NCBI RefSeq assembly: GCF_042677205.1
Contig: NZ_JBHTIU010000002.1
Span: 5,498 to 69,497 of the forward strand
DNA from: Paenibacillus_L residui
GTDB taxonomy: Bacteria > Bacillota > Bacilli > Paenibacillales > NBRC-103111
DNA length: 64,000 bases
Reading direction: 5' to 3'
The notes beneath the pieces were generated by a model. The model was given only the letters and a program-made list of their open reading frames with translations. It was not told the origin of the DNA and did no database searches. This document shows, piece by piece, positions 18,401 through 26,400 of this stretch. A program made the translations under genes and the position numbers. The stretch's first letter is position 1; the number at the start of each line of letters is the position of its first letter.

Positions 18401-18749
18401 CCGACGAAGAATCCGCCAGATGCAGCAGGGAGGGAAATATGCGCTCCGGCGCTTGTCCGGAATACTCCTTCTCCTGGATGGAAAACAGCACGGCGGCAAT
18501 ATGCTTGCAGTAGTTGTCATAGGAATGAAACGCGGGACAGGTGCATTCCGCATCCACATCCCCGTTCCCGTCCACTTCAACGGAAACCTCGTAATGTTTG
18601 CTTCCTGTGACCACAGCTTCGTATATGGATGCTTCGGAATCGTATCGGGTGAAGGTTACTCTCTTACCGCGATGGTAAGCCGCCCCTCTATCATAAGAGG
18701 TCCGGCCGCACAGCAGCTTGATAATCCGATCTGTCAATTGAAAACTCAT
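15417..18749 (-). CDS. SNF2-family DEAD/DEAH-type helicase with SWIM zinc finger
   Basis: 1110 residues. An N-terminal SWIM zinc finger is formed by Cys69-x-Cys71 and Cys81-x-His83. The middle (about 130-600) is a poorly characterised bacterial SNF2-associated region. The C-terminal half is a complete Snf2 motor: motif I DDMGLGKT near residue 683, the DEAQ box near 781, a second RecA-like domain with FSQFTEML near 970, and QAADRAHRIGQ near 1060. Such proteins are ATP-driven double-stranded DNA translocases; their function in Firmicutes is not settled. The ATG at 18749 has AAGGATGG upstream. The gene appears to be transcribed alone and ends in a strong hairpin. Confidence 0.93.
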   Translation of the reverse strand: MSFQLTDRIIKLLCGRTSYDRGAAYHRGKRVTFTRYDSEASIYEAVVTGSKHYEVSVEVDGNGDVDAECTCPAFHSYDNYCKHIAAVLFSIQEKEYSGQAPERIFPSLLHLADSSSEDTGMLSPRFSATAGMPLGSSAGDLQLTRGLLKLFGDTPTRPSGTRTMFDSREPLNVQFICKPVSYGFRKSLFAIEMKVGIQRPYIVQKIKMFLERIDRGEAQEFSRLFTYDPQVHRFLPEDDAIIQQLIQITRNETIYLESANAYSFSYGGKDKDRLLMIPPLAWEALLPLLAKAPALQLQQGMETYEGIGLSDEPLPLHFEFGQAQEEGYHLEIRGLDEMTILEPYGMILTAGKLQKLPAESCRRLAELKQMLEAYRKQEIRIPSEQMEPLMEKVVPSLIKLGSVRIAQAVSDRIVQAPLKAKLYLDRVKDRLLAGLEFHYGNIVIHPLEGDGREHSSDRILIRDGERERRILELMEQSDFARTEGGYFLDDEEAEYEFLYHVVPRLEELAEVYATTAVKVRLFTGHASPKVTVDVDERTDWLEFRFDIAGIPESEIGQLLKSLEEKRKYHRLPNGALMPLETAEFQEISRFIGEVGIRKGERKEATIRVPVVRGLSLVDSDRSGNAVKLGRAFRQLLDNMRNPDQLEFPVPDSLAPVLRDYQKYGFQWMRTLAHYRFGGILADDMGLGKTLQSIAFLVSMLPEIRDRKQPALIVSPASLVYNWQNELKKFAPEIRAAIADGSQADRSDIVMQAAQLDVIITSYPLLRRDIGEYAGHSFHTLILDEAQAFKNHATQTAQAVRQLQARYRFALTGTPVENRLEELWSIFEAVFPGLFPGRKAFNELSREVVARRTRPFLLRRLKADVLKELPDKIESLQASELLPEQKKLYLAYLAKLQQETLKHLNEDDLRKNRLKILAGLTRLRQLCCHPALFVEGYGGSSAKFEQLMDIVEDCRSAGRRMLVFSQFTEMLALIGQELGSRGVPFFYLDGKTPASERVELCSRFNEGEKDLFLISLKAGGTGLNLTGADTVILYDLWWNPAVEEQAADRAHRIGQKKVVQVIRLVAQGTVEDKMYELQQKKKHLIDEVIQPGQEALSSLTEQDIREILMIG

Positions 18750-18848
18750 TGCTAAATTCCATCCTTTGTATTTATAAGAGTGAGACCTATGCGAATGTTG
18801 TATCTTCTAATAATACCAAAGTCGCCTGCTCTTAACATAACAAAAAAA

Positions 18849-18885
18849 GGCCCCCTGTTCTTCATTGGAAGAAGAGGGAAAGCCC
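18849..18885 (-). terminator. terminator of the CNNM/HlyC-type gene
   Basis: A stem with core TTCTTC/GAAGAA and outer GGC/GCC pairs (about 18849-18883), followed in the minus direction by a long T-run (plus-strand A-run at 18842-18848). It lies 35 bases after the stop of the gene at 18920. Confidence 0.65.
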
Positions 18886-18919
18886 GGAAATCCAAATGCC
18901 GTTATGCTCCATCCGCCGA

Positions 18920-20245
18920 TTAATCCTGCTCCGTTATTTCCTCCTTATCGGGAGCCTCCTCCGGATGCTTAATAATTTCCACCTTGCGAATCCGGTGCTT
19001 TTCCTTTTCCCGGATAATGAAGGTCAAATTGTGATATCTCCACTCCTCGCCCTTTTTTAACTCTGTATTCTGCCCGTAGAGCCAGCCGCCGATCGTGTCC
19101 AGATTTTCGGTTTCGATCTCTGTATTTAGCAGGTCATTAATATGAGTAATCGTCACTTTGCCGTCCACGATCAGATGATGGTCATCGATTCTTTCGATCT
19201 CCGTCTTTTCATCCGCATCGAACTCGTCACGAATGTCTCCGACAATCTCTTCCAGAATATCTTCAATCGTAATCATCCCGGACGTTCCGCCGTATTCATC
19301 GGCCAGAACTGCCATATGAGCCCGTTCCTTCTGCATCTTCTTGAGCAGATGCTTGATCGGCATCGCTTCGGAAACGGTAATGACCGGCTGAAGCATATCC
19401 TCCAGCGCCAGGTCGGGCTGGTCATCGCGGGACAGGAAGAAGCGCTTGGTATTGATCATTCCCACGATATAGTCCTTGTTCTCTTTCATGACGGGAAAAC
19501 GGGTATACTGCTCTTCTTTAATGATGCGAAGATTTTCCTCCAGCGGTTTATCCAGACTCAAGCAAACCATATCCGTGCGGGGGACCATAATTTCCTTGGC
19601 CAGCAGATCGTCGAAAGCGAAAATCCGCTCTACATATCCGTACTCGGTTTTATTAATTTTTCCGCCTTCATAGCTTTCCGTCAGAATAATCCGCAGCTCT
19701 TCCTCGGAGTGAGCTTCTTCGTGCTCTTTGGCCGGCTTCATGCCGAACAAGCGGACAATGCCGTTGGCCGATCCGTTCAGCAGCCAGATGAAGGGATACA
19801 TGATTTTATAGAAGAAAATAATGGGACGGGCAGTCACCAGACTGATCCACTCGGCTTTCTGGATAGCGACGGTCTTAGGGGCTAATTCGCCGAGCACCAC
19901 GTGCAAATAAGTAACCGAGATAAAGGCGATAATGAACGAGACGAAGGAAACAGCCTCACCCGGCCAATTCAACGGAGCGAGCAGAGGATCCAGCAGCCGT
20001 TCGACCGTCGGTTCCCCAAGCCAGCCGAGGCCGAGGGCCGTAATCGTAATCCCGAGCTGGCAGGCGGAGAGATAGCCGTCCAGATTTTGAATGACTTTCT
20101 TGACGGCGAGGGCGTTCTTGCGTTTTTCCTGCACCATTTGATCAACCAGACTGGGGCGGATTTTGACGATGGCAAATTCGGTAGCGACGAAGAAGGCCGT
20201 TGCGATAATAAGAATAGCAACCAAAACTAAGTTAAAAGCGATCAT
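18920..20245 (-). CDS. CNNM/HlyC-CorC family membrane protein with CBS pair
   Basis: 441 residues from the ATG at 20245 (AGGAG 6 bases upstream; an ATG at 20251 abuts the ribosome binding site and is unlikely). An N-terminal DUF21/CNNM membrane domain (about 1-195) has several hydrophobic helices, including one starting at the N-terminus. Two CBS motifs follow (about 215-335), then a C-terminal CorC_HlyC domain (about 350-430). Homologues are annotated as hemolysins by tradition, but characterised members transport or sense magnesium and related cations. The gene is divergent from a DUF1836 gene; both promoters carry the same palindrome, so shared regulation is likely. Confidence 0.9.
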   Translation of the reverse strand: MIAFNLVLVAILIIATAFFVATEFAIVKIRPSLVDQMVQEKRKNALAVKKVIQNLDGYLSACQLGITITALGLGWLGEPTVERLLDPLLAPLNWPGEAVSFVSFIIAFISVTYLHVVLGELAPKTVAIQKAEWISLVTARPIIFFYKIMYPFIWLLNGSANGIVRLFGMKPAKEHEEAHSEEELRIILTESYEGGKINKTEYGYVERIFAFDDLLAKEIMVPRTDMVCLSLDKPLEENLRIIKEEQYTRFPVMKENKDYIVGMINTKRFFLSRDDQPDLALEDMLQPVITVSEAMPIKHLLKKMQKERAHMAVLADEYGGTSGMITIEDILEEIVGDIRDEFDADEKTEIERIDDHHLIVDGKVTITHINDLLNTEIETENLDTIGGWLYGQNTELKKGEEWRYHNLTFIIREKEKHRIRKVEIIKHPEEAPDKEEITEQD

Positions 20246-20286
20246 TTCCATCTCCTGAGTTCATTTTTTGTGAGCTTTCCAAATAC

Positions 20287-20331
20287 AAGTTCTTATGAAC
20301 CTATAATATGAACTTTCCCGGCAATTTGCAA
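20287..20331 (-). promoter_or_regulatory. promoter and operator of the CNNM/HlyC gene
   Basis: On the minus strand TTGCAA (20326-20331), a 17-base spacer and TATTAT (20303-20308) form a good sigma-A promoter. The -10 box is followed directly by the palindrome AGGTTC-ATAA-GAACTT at 20287-20302, over the expected transcription start. The same arrangement occurs at the divergent promoter at 20420. Confidence 0.7.
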
Positions 20332-20419
20332 AGCTCATTTTGGTTCATATTGTGCCGAATAGGACAGAATGCTTGCATTAAACTTATGTACTGAGCCCGC
20401 ACTTTTATTTTCTAGCGCT

Positions 20420-20464
20420 TTGACATTCTTTTCGACAGGTCTTATTATAAGTTCGTATGAACTT
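20420..20464 (+). promoter_or_regulatory. promoter and operator of the DUF1836 gene
   Basis: TTGACA (20420-20425), a 17-base spacer and TATTAT (20443-20448) form a near-consensus promoter. The perfect palindrome AAGTTC-GTAT-GAACTT (20449-20464) starts right after the -10 box, covering the transcription start. A possible extra half-site GGTTCATA lies near 20340. Confidence 0.75.
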
Positions 20465-20486
20465 GAAATGTGAGGGGGAGAACACA

Positions 20487-21263
20487 ATGCAGATGTTTCA
20501 ATTAACCCGCAAGCAGATGGCGGGTCTCTTGCTCTCGCTGGCCGGCCAAATCGATAAAACCCCTCTGGCTGTACTGCGGGAAGCGTGGTCCAGAGCCCAT
20601 CAAATCGACATTAGGGACGGTAAATCGCTGGGGGCGTTTATGTCGACCTCACTGCCTCCGATTTTTGAGAAAATGATTAAAATGAAACAAAGAGGAGAAG
20701 GCTTCTCCCTTACGGATATTGTTGCCATGGGGAATCAGATTGAATACACTCATTTCTCCGTTACTTCCGTGCAAAATTGGGTGAAACGCGACTTTAAAGA
20801 CTGGATCGGCTCTCCCCGGCTCGGAAAGAAGTATTCGATCGACCAAACCGCTATTCTGTTTATTATCGAAGATTTAAAGGCTGCTCTCGATTTTGAATCG
20901 ATCCGCAAGCTGCTGGCCCTGGTATTCAACGACCCGCATATCGAGGCCGATGATTTGATCCGCCCCCTGCAGCTTTACTCCGCTTATTCTTCCATATTCG
21001 AAGATTTGGACGCCAACAACGATCAGGTGCTGGATCTGTCCGGGCATGAGAGCGGGATGCGGAACCAGGATCATATGCTGGAAAATCTGATCAAGCATAG
21101 AGCGGATCAATTCGCCTCGACACTGACGGGATTGGAAGAAGAGCAGCGGGAGGCGGTCAGTCATATGATCTTTATAGCGACGATTTCCGTGCAAACCTCC
21201 TATTTTCAGTCTTTGGCCAGAAGGTACTGGAATGCGGCTGTCTTTCTGCAGAATTTGAATTGA
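20487..21263 (+). CDS. DUF1836 domain protein, possible DNA-binding regulator
   Basis: 258 residues from the ATG at 20487, with GGGGGAG 6 bases upstream; an upstream ATG at 20457 lies within the palindromic operator and is unlikely. The N-terminal half has the DUF1836 pattern, including a predicted helix-turn-helix-like stretch with SVTSVQNWVKRD near residue 98, reminiscent of MerR-type winged helices; the C-terminal half is helical and acidic. No membrane segment. The domain's function is not established. A DNA-binding role is inferred from the helix pattern and from the matching palindromes on its own promoter and on the divergent CNNM/HlyC promoter, which would suit an autoregulated repressor. 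Confidence 0.75.
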   Translation: MQMFQLTRKQMAGLLLSLAGQIDKTPLAVLREAWSRAHQIDIRDGKSLGAFMSTSLPPIFEKMIKMKQRGEGFSLTDIVAMGNQIEYTHFSVTSVQNWVKRDFKDWIGSPRLGKKYSIDQTAILFIIEDLKAALDFESIRKLLALVFNDPHIEADDLIRPLQLYSAYSSIFEDLDANNDQVLDLSGHESGMRNQDHMLENLIKHRADQFASTLTGLEEEQREAVSHMIFIATISVQTSYFQSLARRYWNAAVFLQNLN

Positions 21264-21352
21264 ACGGGATCAAACCATGCGGCGGCCCGAAGACGGGAAG
21301 CCCTCGACGGTTAACTGCGATGGTCTATTGGAAAGGAAGGGATAGGTCGAAT

Positions 21353-21697
21353 ATGTTGAAGAGGCTGAGATGGATTCCAGTGCTGCTTCTTTCGGCGATG
21401 GCTTTAAGCGGATGTGCATTTCAATCTCAAAGTATGGAGCGGCCGATCGAAATGGTGGCCTATAGCAGTTTGACGGAGGAGGAAGAACAGCTCATTCCCG
21501 TGAGCCCGAAGGATTCGGTAGTGGAGAAAGTGACGGTTAATGAAGACTTGGCTACCTTGTTGGGCAGCAGCTATTCCGGTAAAGAAGTGTACTCCGTTAC
21601 TTTTAATCATACGGAGACTCCTTCCGTCGGAAATTTCGTCGTATATGTCGATTTGGACAAAAAAACGGTGATCGGCAAAGGATTCAGTGATAAGTAG
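21353..21697 (+). CDS. small lipoprotein, hypothetical
   Basis: 114 residues from the ATG at 21353, the start that gives a proper lipoprotein signal: two positive charges, a hydrophobic core and the lipobox LSGC with Cys21. A GGAAGGGA site lies about 10 bases upstream. The mature part is polar and has a predicted beta-rich C-terminus; no family was recognised. It would be anchored on the outer face of the membrane. It lies 89 bases downstream of the DUF1836 gene on the same strand with no terminator between, so it may be co-transcribed. A terminator follows at 21754. Confidence 0.75.
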   Translation: MLKRLRWIPVLLLSAMALSGCAFQSQSMERPIEMVAYSSLTEEEEQLIPVSPKDSVVEKVTVNEDLATLLGSSYSGKEVYSVTFNHTETPSVGNFVVYVDLDKKTVIGKGFSDK

Positions 21698-21753
21698 AGT
21701 AGCAGCGACGAACAATAGTAGGACATAGACTTTCTTTGTATTGTATGGTGAAA

Positions 21754-21792
21754 AAACCGGCTGCCATAATCGCGGAGGCCGGTTTGTTTTTT
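21754..21792 (+). terminator. terminator after the small lipoprotein gene
   Basis: AAACCGG (21754-21760) pairs with CCGGTTT (21779-21785), extended by an inner C/G pair, and is followed by GTTTTTTG. A clear intrinsic terminator on the plus strand; A-rich flank lets it also act on the minus strand. Confidence 0.8.
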
Positions 21793-21799
21793 GTATTCT

Positions 21800-21922
21800 T
21801 TAGAGTGGCAGTGAGGGGTTATCAAGAAATTCATTGATCTTGTGGATCATGCTCAGCGTGATCTGATGATTCACTTTTGGAAACTCAATCAGTTGGACAG
21901 GTTTCTTCTGAGTTGAAATCAT
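21800..21922 (-). pseudogene. possible small ORF or C-terminal coding remnant
   Basis: A 40-codon frame on the minus strand from ATG at 21922 to TAA at 21800, just downstream of the LOG gene. The translation has a coding-like pattern (FPKVNHQITLSMIHKINEFL) that resembles the end of an alpha/beta-hydrolase, but there is no ribosome binding site and the frame also stays open upstream into the end of the LOG gene. It could be a gene remnant, a short coupled ORF or chance. Confidence 0.3.
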
Positions 21923-21936
21923 AATGCCCGGAAGCC

Positions 21937-22521
21937 TTAAGCCGGGGGCAGCTCACTCCACTTGTTCACACCTTCAGGCGGCTCATAGGAGGCCAAGCGG
22001 TCCAGAAGAATATCCGGGTCCTCTTCCACAATCAGAAGCCGGGATTGGGCAGCGGGAATAAAGCCGGCTTTGACGCCGTTGTCGACCATATCTACCAGAG
22101 GCTGATAATAACCTTTAATATTCAACAGTCCAAGCGGCTTGCTGTGAATGCCGAGCTGCCCCCAGCTTACGACCTCGAATACTTCCTCCAAGGTGCCGTA
22201 GCCCCCCGGCAGAGCGATGAAAGCATCGGACAATTCCATCATCTTGGCCTTCCGCTCATGCATTCCGTTAACTTCATATAGCTGGGTCAAGCCGGTATGG
22301 ACCACCTCTCCGCGGAACAGGCCCTTTGGCATGACACCGATGGCTCCTCCCCCTTGATTCAGCACCGAATTGGCGATTCGTCCCATCAAACCGACCGAGG
22401 AACCGCCATACACGAGTTCCAAGCCTTTCTCCGCCAGCTTGACGCCCAACTGAACGGCGGCTTGCTCGTAAGCCGGGTCATTCCCCGGGTTGGAACCGGC
22501 ATAGACGCATACTCTTTTCAT
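21937..22521 (-). CDS. LOG family protein (Rossmann-fold nucleotide hydrolase)
   Basis: 194 residues from the ATG at 22521, with GGAGGG 6 bases upstream; an in-frame ATG at 22605 has no ribosome binding site and would cross the promoter. The family motif PGGYGTLEE is present near residue 118, with the nucleotide-binding GGSSVGLMG near 45. LOG proteins release the base from nucleoside 5'-monophosphates (cytokinin riboside monophosphate phosphoribohydrolase in plants); in bacteria they are often misannotated as lysine decarboxylases. The true substrate here is unknown. Divergent from the MazG-like gene with overlapping promoters. Confidence 0.9.
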   Translation of the reverse strand: MKRVCVYAGSNPGNDPAYEQAAVQLGVKLAEKGLELVYGGSSVGLMGRIANSVLNQGGGAIGVMPKGLFRGEVVHTGLTQLYEVNGMHERKAKMMELSDAFIALPGGYGTLEEVFEVVSWGQLGIHSKPLGLLNIKGYYQPLVDMVDNGVKAGFIPAAQSRLLIVEEDPDILLDRLASYEPPEGVNKWSELPPA

Positions 22522-22537
22522 AAGTTTCCCTCCAAAT

Positions 22538-22586
22538 ATACTATATCTTGTATCTATATTGTCAGTGACATACAATATGTTAGTAT
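22538..22586. promoter_or_regulatory. overlapping divergent promoters, LOG gene and MazG-like gene
   Basis: Plus strand: TTGTCA (22559-22564), 16-base spacer, TAGTAT (22581-22586). Minus strand: CTGACA (complement of 22560-22565), 16-base spacer, TAGTAT (complement of 22538-22543). The two -35 boxes overlap, within an imperfect inverted repeat ATATTGT...ACAATAT. Spacing and -10 hexamer are the same on both sides. Confidence 0.5.
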
Positions 22587-22626
22587 AAACTTTTTCATAT
22601 GACAAGGAAATGACAAGGAGAACGAT

Positions 22627-22977
22627 ATGGAGCTAGAGGAATTCCAGAGATGGGTGCGGCAGTTTTACAGGCAGAGGGGCTGGTCCGAATACGGTCCATT
22701 CATCCGGGTCGGCTTTCTGATGGAGGAGACGGGGGAGGTCGCCAGAGCGGTTCGCGCCTTGGAAATAGGAAGGGACCGTCCGGACGAAACGGACCGGCCT
22801 TTGCCGGAGCTGGAGCAGGAGCTTGTGGAGGAACTGGGAGACGTGCTGGGCAATGTCATTCTGCTCGCCAACCTGTACGACGTTTCCCTGGAGGAGATTG
22901 CGTCGGCCCATCAAGCCAAGCTGATGAAGCGATATTCGGAGGGGGAGGGTACGGCCGTACCGCATAAGGAAGTATAG
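22627..22977 (+). CDS. MazG-like nucleotide pyrophosphohydrolase
   Basis: 116 residues. The EETGE motif near residue 35 and the EELGD motif near residue 70 are the two acidic metal-binding helices of the MazG/all-alpha NTP-PPase fold; the length fits a single-domain MazG-like protein. Such enzymes hydrolyse NTPs or dNTPs to monophosphate and pyrophosphate using magnesium, in the cytoplasm. The ATG at 22627 follows AAGGAG at 22614-22619. The gene is divergent from the LOG gene, another nucleotide-acting enzyme. A MITE is inserted 25 bases after the stop. Confidence 0.85.
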   Translation: MELEEFQRWVRQFYRQRGWSEYGPFIRVGFLMEETGEVARAVRALEIGRDRPDETDRPLPELEQELVEELGDVLGNVILLANLYDVSLEEIASAHQAKLMKRYSEGEGTAVPHKEV

Positions 22978-22996
22978 AACAATGCAGCTATGAGAT

Positions 22997-23323
22997 TATG
23001 GGAGGCTGTCGAATAAAGGTGTACAACCAAAGATCATGCGTAAACCTACAAGGTTTGGTTATAACGGACCCCAGAGACCTTAATTGCTCCACAAGGTCCT
23101 TTCGGAAATTTTAACGGAACCAGATGACCTTATTCCCAAGAAATGCAGGCGAAAGTATGAGGATTTCAATGAAATAAGCGCAACGGTGTCCGTTAGTCTA
23201 AAAAAATCGCCTATTTTGACGAAATAGGGTCTCCCAGGTCCGTTATGTTTTCGCTGTTGGACTTTTCACTAGTACAACATCCTGTTGTACACCTTTCCCA
23301 CAATGAATCGACAGCCTCTATGG
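22997..23323. mobile_element. MITE-like non-autonomous element with 5-bp target-site duplication
   Basis: A 317-bp element at 23002-23318 has terminal inverted repeats GAGGCTGTCGA...AAGGTGTACAAC (left 23002-23027; right 23284-23318, with a 9-base insertion between the two blocks). It is flanked by the direct repeat TATGG at 22997-23001 and 23319-23323. No transposase frame is inside. Internal sequence has several AACGGAC/GGTCCGTTA-like blocks in opposite orientation, so the transcript could fold. Movement must have relied on a transposase elsewhere. Confidence 0.8.
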
Positions 23324-23432
23324 GATAGATAAATCTTAAATGTGGATAGGCTATCTTGAATATGTATAGTTATCAACGGATATACAATCATTTACTATGG
23401 AGTCGACTACCTAAATAAAGGAGATGGTATGT
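23324..23432. other. leader region of the heparinase-like gene
   Basis: About 110 bases between the MITE and the gene. Ribosome binding site AAAGGAG at 23417-23423. No convincing promoter pair was found here, so the promoter may lie within or be supplied by the MITE. Confidence 0.4.
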
Positions 23433-26400
23433 TTGATTCCAAGGAAATGGTTTTCCGGAACGGCAGTTTTGCTAACGCTTACATTGCTGGTGGGAACCCT
23501 GTTTGCCGGATGGGGACAGTTAGTTTATGCGGAATCCCCGGAGCCGGACAATTTATTGCAGAATGGAGGGTATGAGGTAGAGAGCGGCGGGATCCCCGCA
23601 GGTTGGACGCCTTATCGCTTCAGTGGAAACCCGGAGTTTACAGTGGACGATACGATAGCGAAGGAGGGTAACCGATCGTTCCGAATACATGCCGCAGAGC
23701 CCAGCCGGGCCAGTTTATATCAAAATGTCCTTATTCCGGACGAATTGAAAGGACGTCATTTTAAATTTTCGCAATGGATCAAAACGGAAAACGTGACAGG
23801 CAGCGGGGCATTCAACCGGATGTTTCTCATTAATCAGAACGGAGGGCGCACAGGCGACCTGATTGAACTGAAGAAGGTTCAGGGAACGGCGGATTGGATT
23901 CAAATCGAAGGAACCATTTTCGTTCCCAAGGATAGTGCAGTGGCCGGCGTCAAAATTGAAAATTTCCTGGAAACCGGCACCGGGACGGCATGGTTTGACG
24001 ATGCCCTGCTGATCGGGGTGGAATCCGGGCCGATCGGTGAGGAGATGGTGATGAACGGCGATTTCGAGAAAAGGGATGATAAGGGCGGCTTCATTAATTG
24101 GTCTAATTGGATAGCCAGCGGTTCTCCTTCCATTCAGGCAGACAATGAAGTTTATCATTCCGGGCAAACTTCGCTCAGAATCTCCGCGGAACAGCCGTCT
24201 AGAGCGGCCGTCGTTCAGAGTGTGCCTTTGAAGCCCGAGCATATCGGACGAGCTGTAAAGCTGCAGCTCTGGATAAAGACAGAAGAAGCGACCGGCGGCG
24301 GAGTGACGAGGCTGCAATTTACCGATTCCGGCGGGAAAAGGGTGGGCGATCTCGTCTATTTGGATACGCTGCGGGGAACGAACGATTGGACCTTGCTGGA
24401 ACGCGTCGTTCAAATCCCGGACAACGCTGCTGTTTCCGCAGTGAAAATCGAGAATTTTCTGGAGACGGGCACCGGCAAGGTTTGGTTTGACGACATACGG
24501 ATGGTGCCTTGGCACTCTGTGGAGGGAATCCGTTTGGATCAAGAGCAGGTTTCGCTTCAAATAGGGCAATCGGTCACCGTGAATGTCTACTTGACTCCTC
24601 CTAATGCTTCTAATCCCGCCGTGGAATGGAACAGCTCCAATTCCGACGTGGCATCTGTGGAGGAGGGAATGGTCACGGCGCACTCCGAAGGGATTGCCGT
24701 CATTAAGGCAGTAACCGCAGACGGGGGGCATACCGCTTCTTGTGTAGTTCTGGTCGGGAATCAGAGGGGGATTGCGGTGTTCGATTACTCGGCAGATGTT
24801 AACAAGAACGAATACGCAAGCGGCCGGATAGAGGGCGTGTCGGAACAGGGGCTTCCGCTTGTCTATTGGAAGGCGATGGACGCCGCACAAGGTGTGGTCT
24901 ATGTCCAGGCCGACGGCCATTGGTCTTATTATCCGAACGATTCCTTCACGGGTACCGACAGCTTTTTGGTGGCCGTAGAGGATGGCAGGGGTTCCTTTGC
25001 CGTTTCCAAGGTGACGGTCCTTGTGCATCCGGTCAACCATGCGCCCGTTCTGGAGGAAGGTATTCAGCCTACGGATAAGAACACACCTGTCTCCGGGCAG
25101 ATAGCGGCGTCCGATCCGGACGGCGACCCGCTGGTCTTCACGGTGGAGCAGCAGCCGCAGCACGGCCGGTTATCGATGGAGGAGAGCGGAAAATGGACGT
25201 ATACCCCGAATGCGGAATACGTTGGTGCCGATTCCTTCACGGTAACGGCCTCCGACCCGCATGGCGGAACCGGCCGGACGATCGTCCGTCTGTACACGGC
25301 CCCGACGGCAGAGGAGATCATAGCGGAGATCAAGGCAAGCAATCCGGGCAATCAGCATCCGAGGCTGTTGGCTGAAGCGAGCGACTTCGAACGGATTCGG
25401 AATCTGGTATCCTCGGATGATAGGGCGGCTTCCTGGTTTGAAGGGGTGCGGAAGGAAGCCGACAGCATATTGCCCCAGCCCCCGGCGGTGTATCGGAAGC
25501 CGGACGGTTTGAGGCTGGATTCTACGGCTGCGAAGCGTGTGGCTACCTTGGCCTTCGTTTACCAGATCACACAGGATTCCAAATATGCGGAACGAGCCTG
25601 GGTGGAATTGGAATATGCTGCCTCCGATGCCTATCCGGATTGGAGTCCGCAGCATTTCCTCGACACCGCGACGATGACGCACGGAATTGCGCTTGGCTAT
25701 GATTGGCTGTACAGCTATTTGAGCGAGGAGCAGCGGGCGACGGTGCGCCAGGCGATCGTCAACAAGGGATTGAAGCCTGCCGTTCCGATGTACATCGACA
25801 AAACGTACTGGTGGGTCTATAACCGTGACAATTGGAACTTCGTCTCCAATGGCGGAATGGCCCTGGGCGCCCTTGCCATTGCCGATGAAGAGGAACAATT
25901 GGCCGGCCTGATTCTCCGCGAAGCTTTCAAGTCGATTCAATACGGGCTTACCCAGTATGCCCCCGACGGCTCGGCCATCGAAGGCCCTGCTTATTGGGAG
26001 TACGGTACGATTTCCCTGGTCTATTTCCTGTCCGCTCTGGAGACGGCGGTCGGGCATGATTACGGGTTCGCCGAACGGGACGGCCTGTTCGAAACCCCCG
26101 AGTTCCCGATCTATATAGCCGGGTCAACGGGAGGATTTAATTATTCCGATAATAGTGCGGGATTGGTGCCCGGGCGACTGCTGCTCTGGTTTGCCAACCG
26201 GTTTGACAAGCCGGAATATACGGGCTATCACCGGTTCGCCACAGAGAATAACGTGGCTGCCGGAATGTATGATCTGTTATGGTATCGCCCGGAAATATAC
26301 GGAGCGGCCGAGCCTGCCGACCTGGACCGCTACTTCGGGCGTCCCAAGGCCGTCACGATGCGGAGCTCCTGGAATGACCGGTACGGCTTATTCGTCGGCT

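Noticed and set aside
18920..20245. Hemolysin toxin
   Set aside because: The name comes from old annotation; domain order fits a CNNM/CorC cation-transport protein.
21937..22521. Lysine decarboxylase
   Set aside because: The PGGYGTLEE motif marks LOG proteins; true lysine decarboxylases are PLP enzymes of a different fold.
23715..25163. 482-codon minus-strand frame inside the heparinase-like gene
   Set aside because: Shadow of the real plus-strand frame; sequence lacks any recognisable protein pattern.
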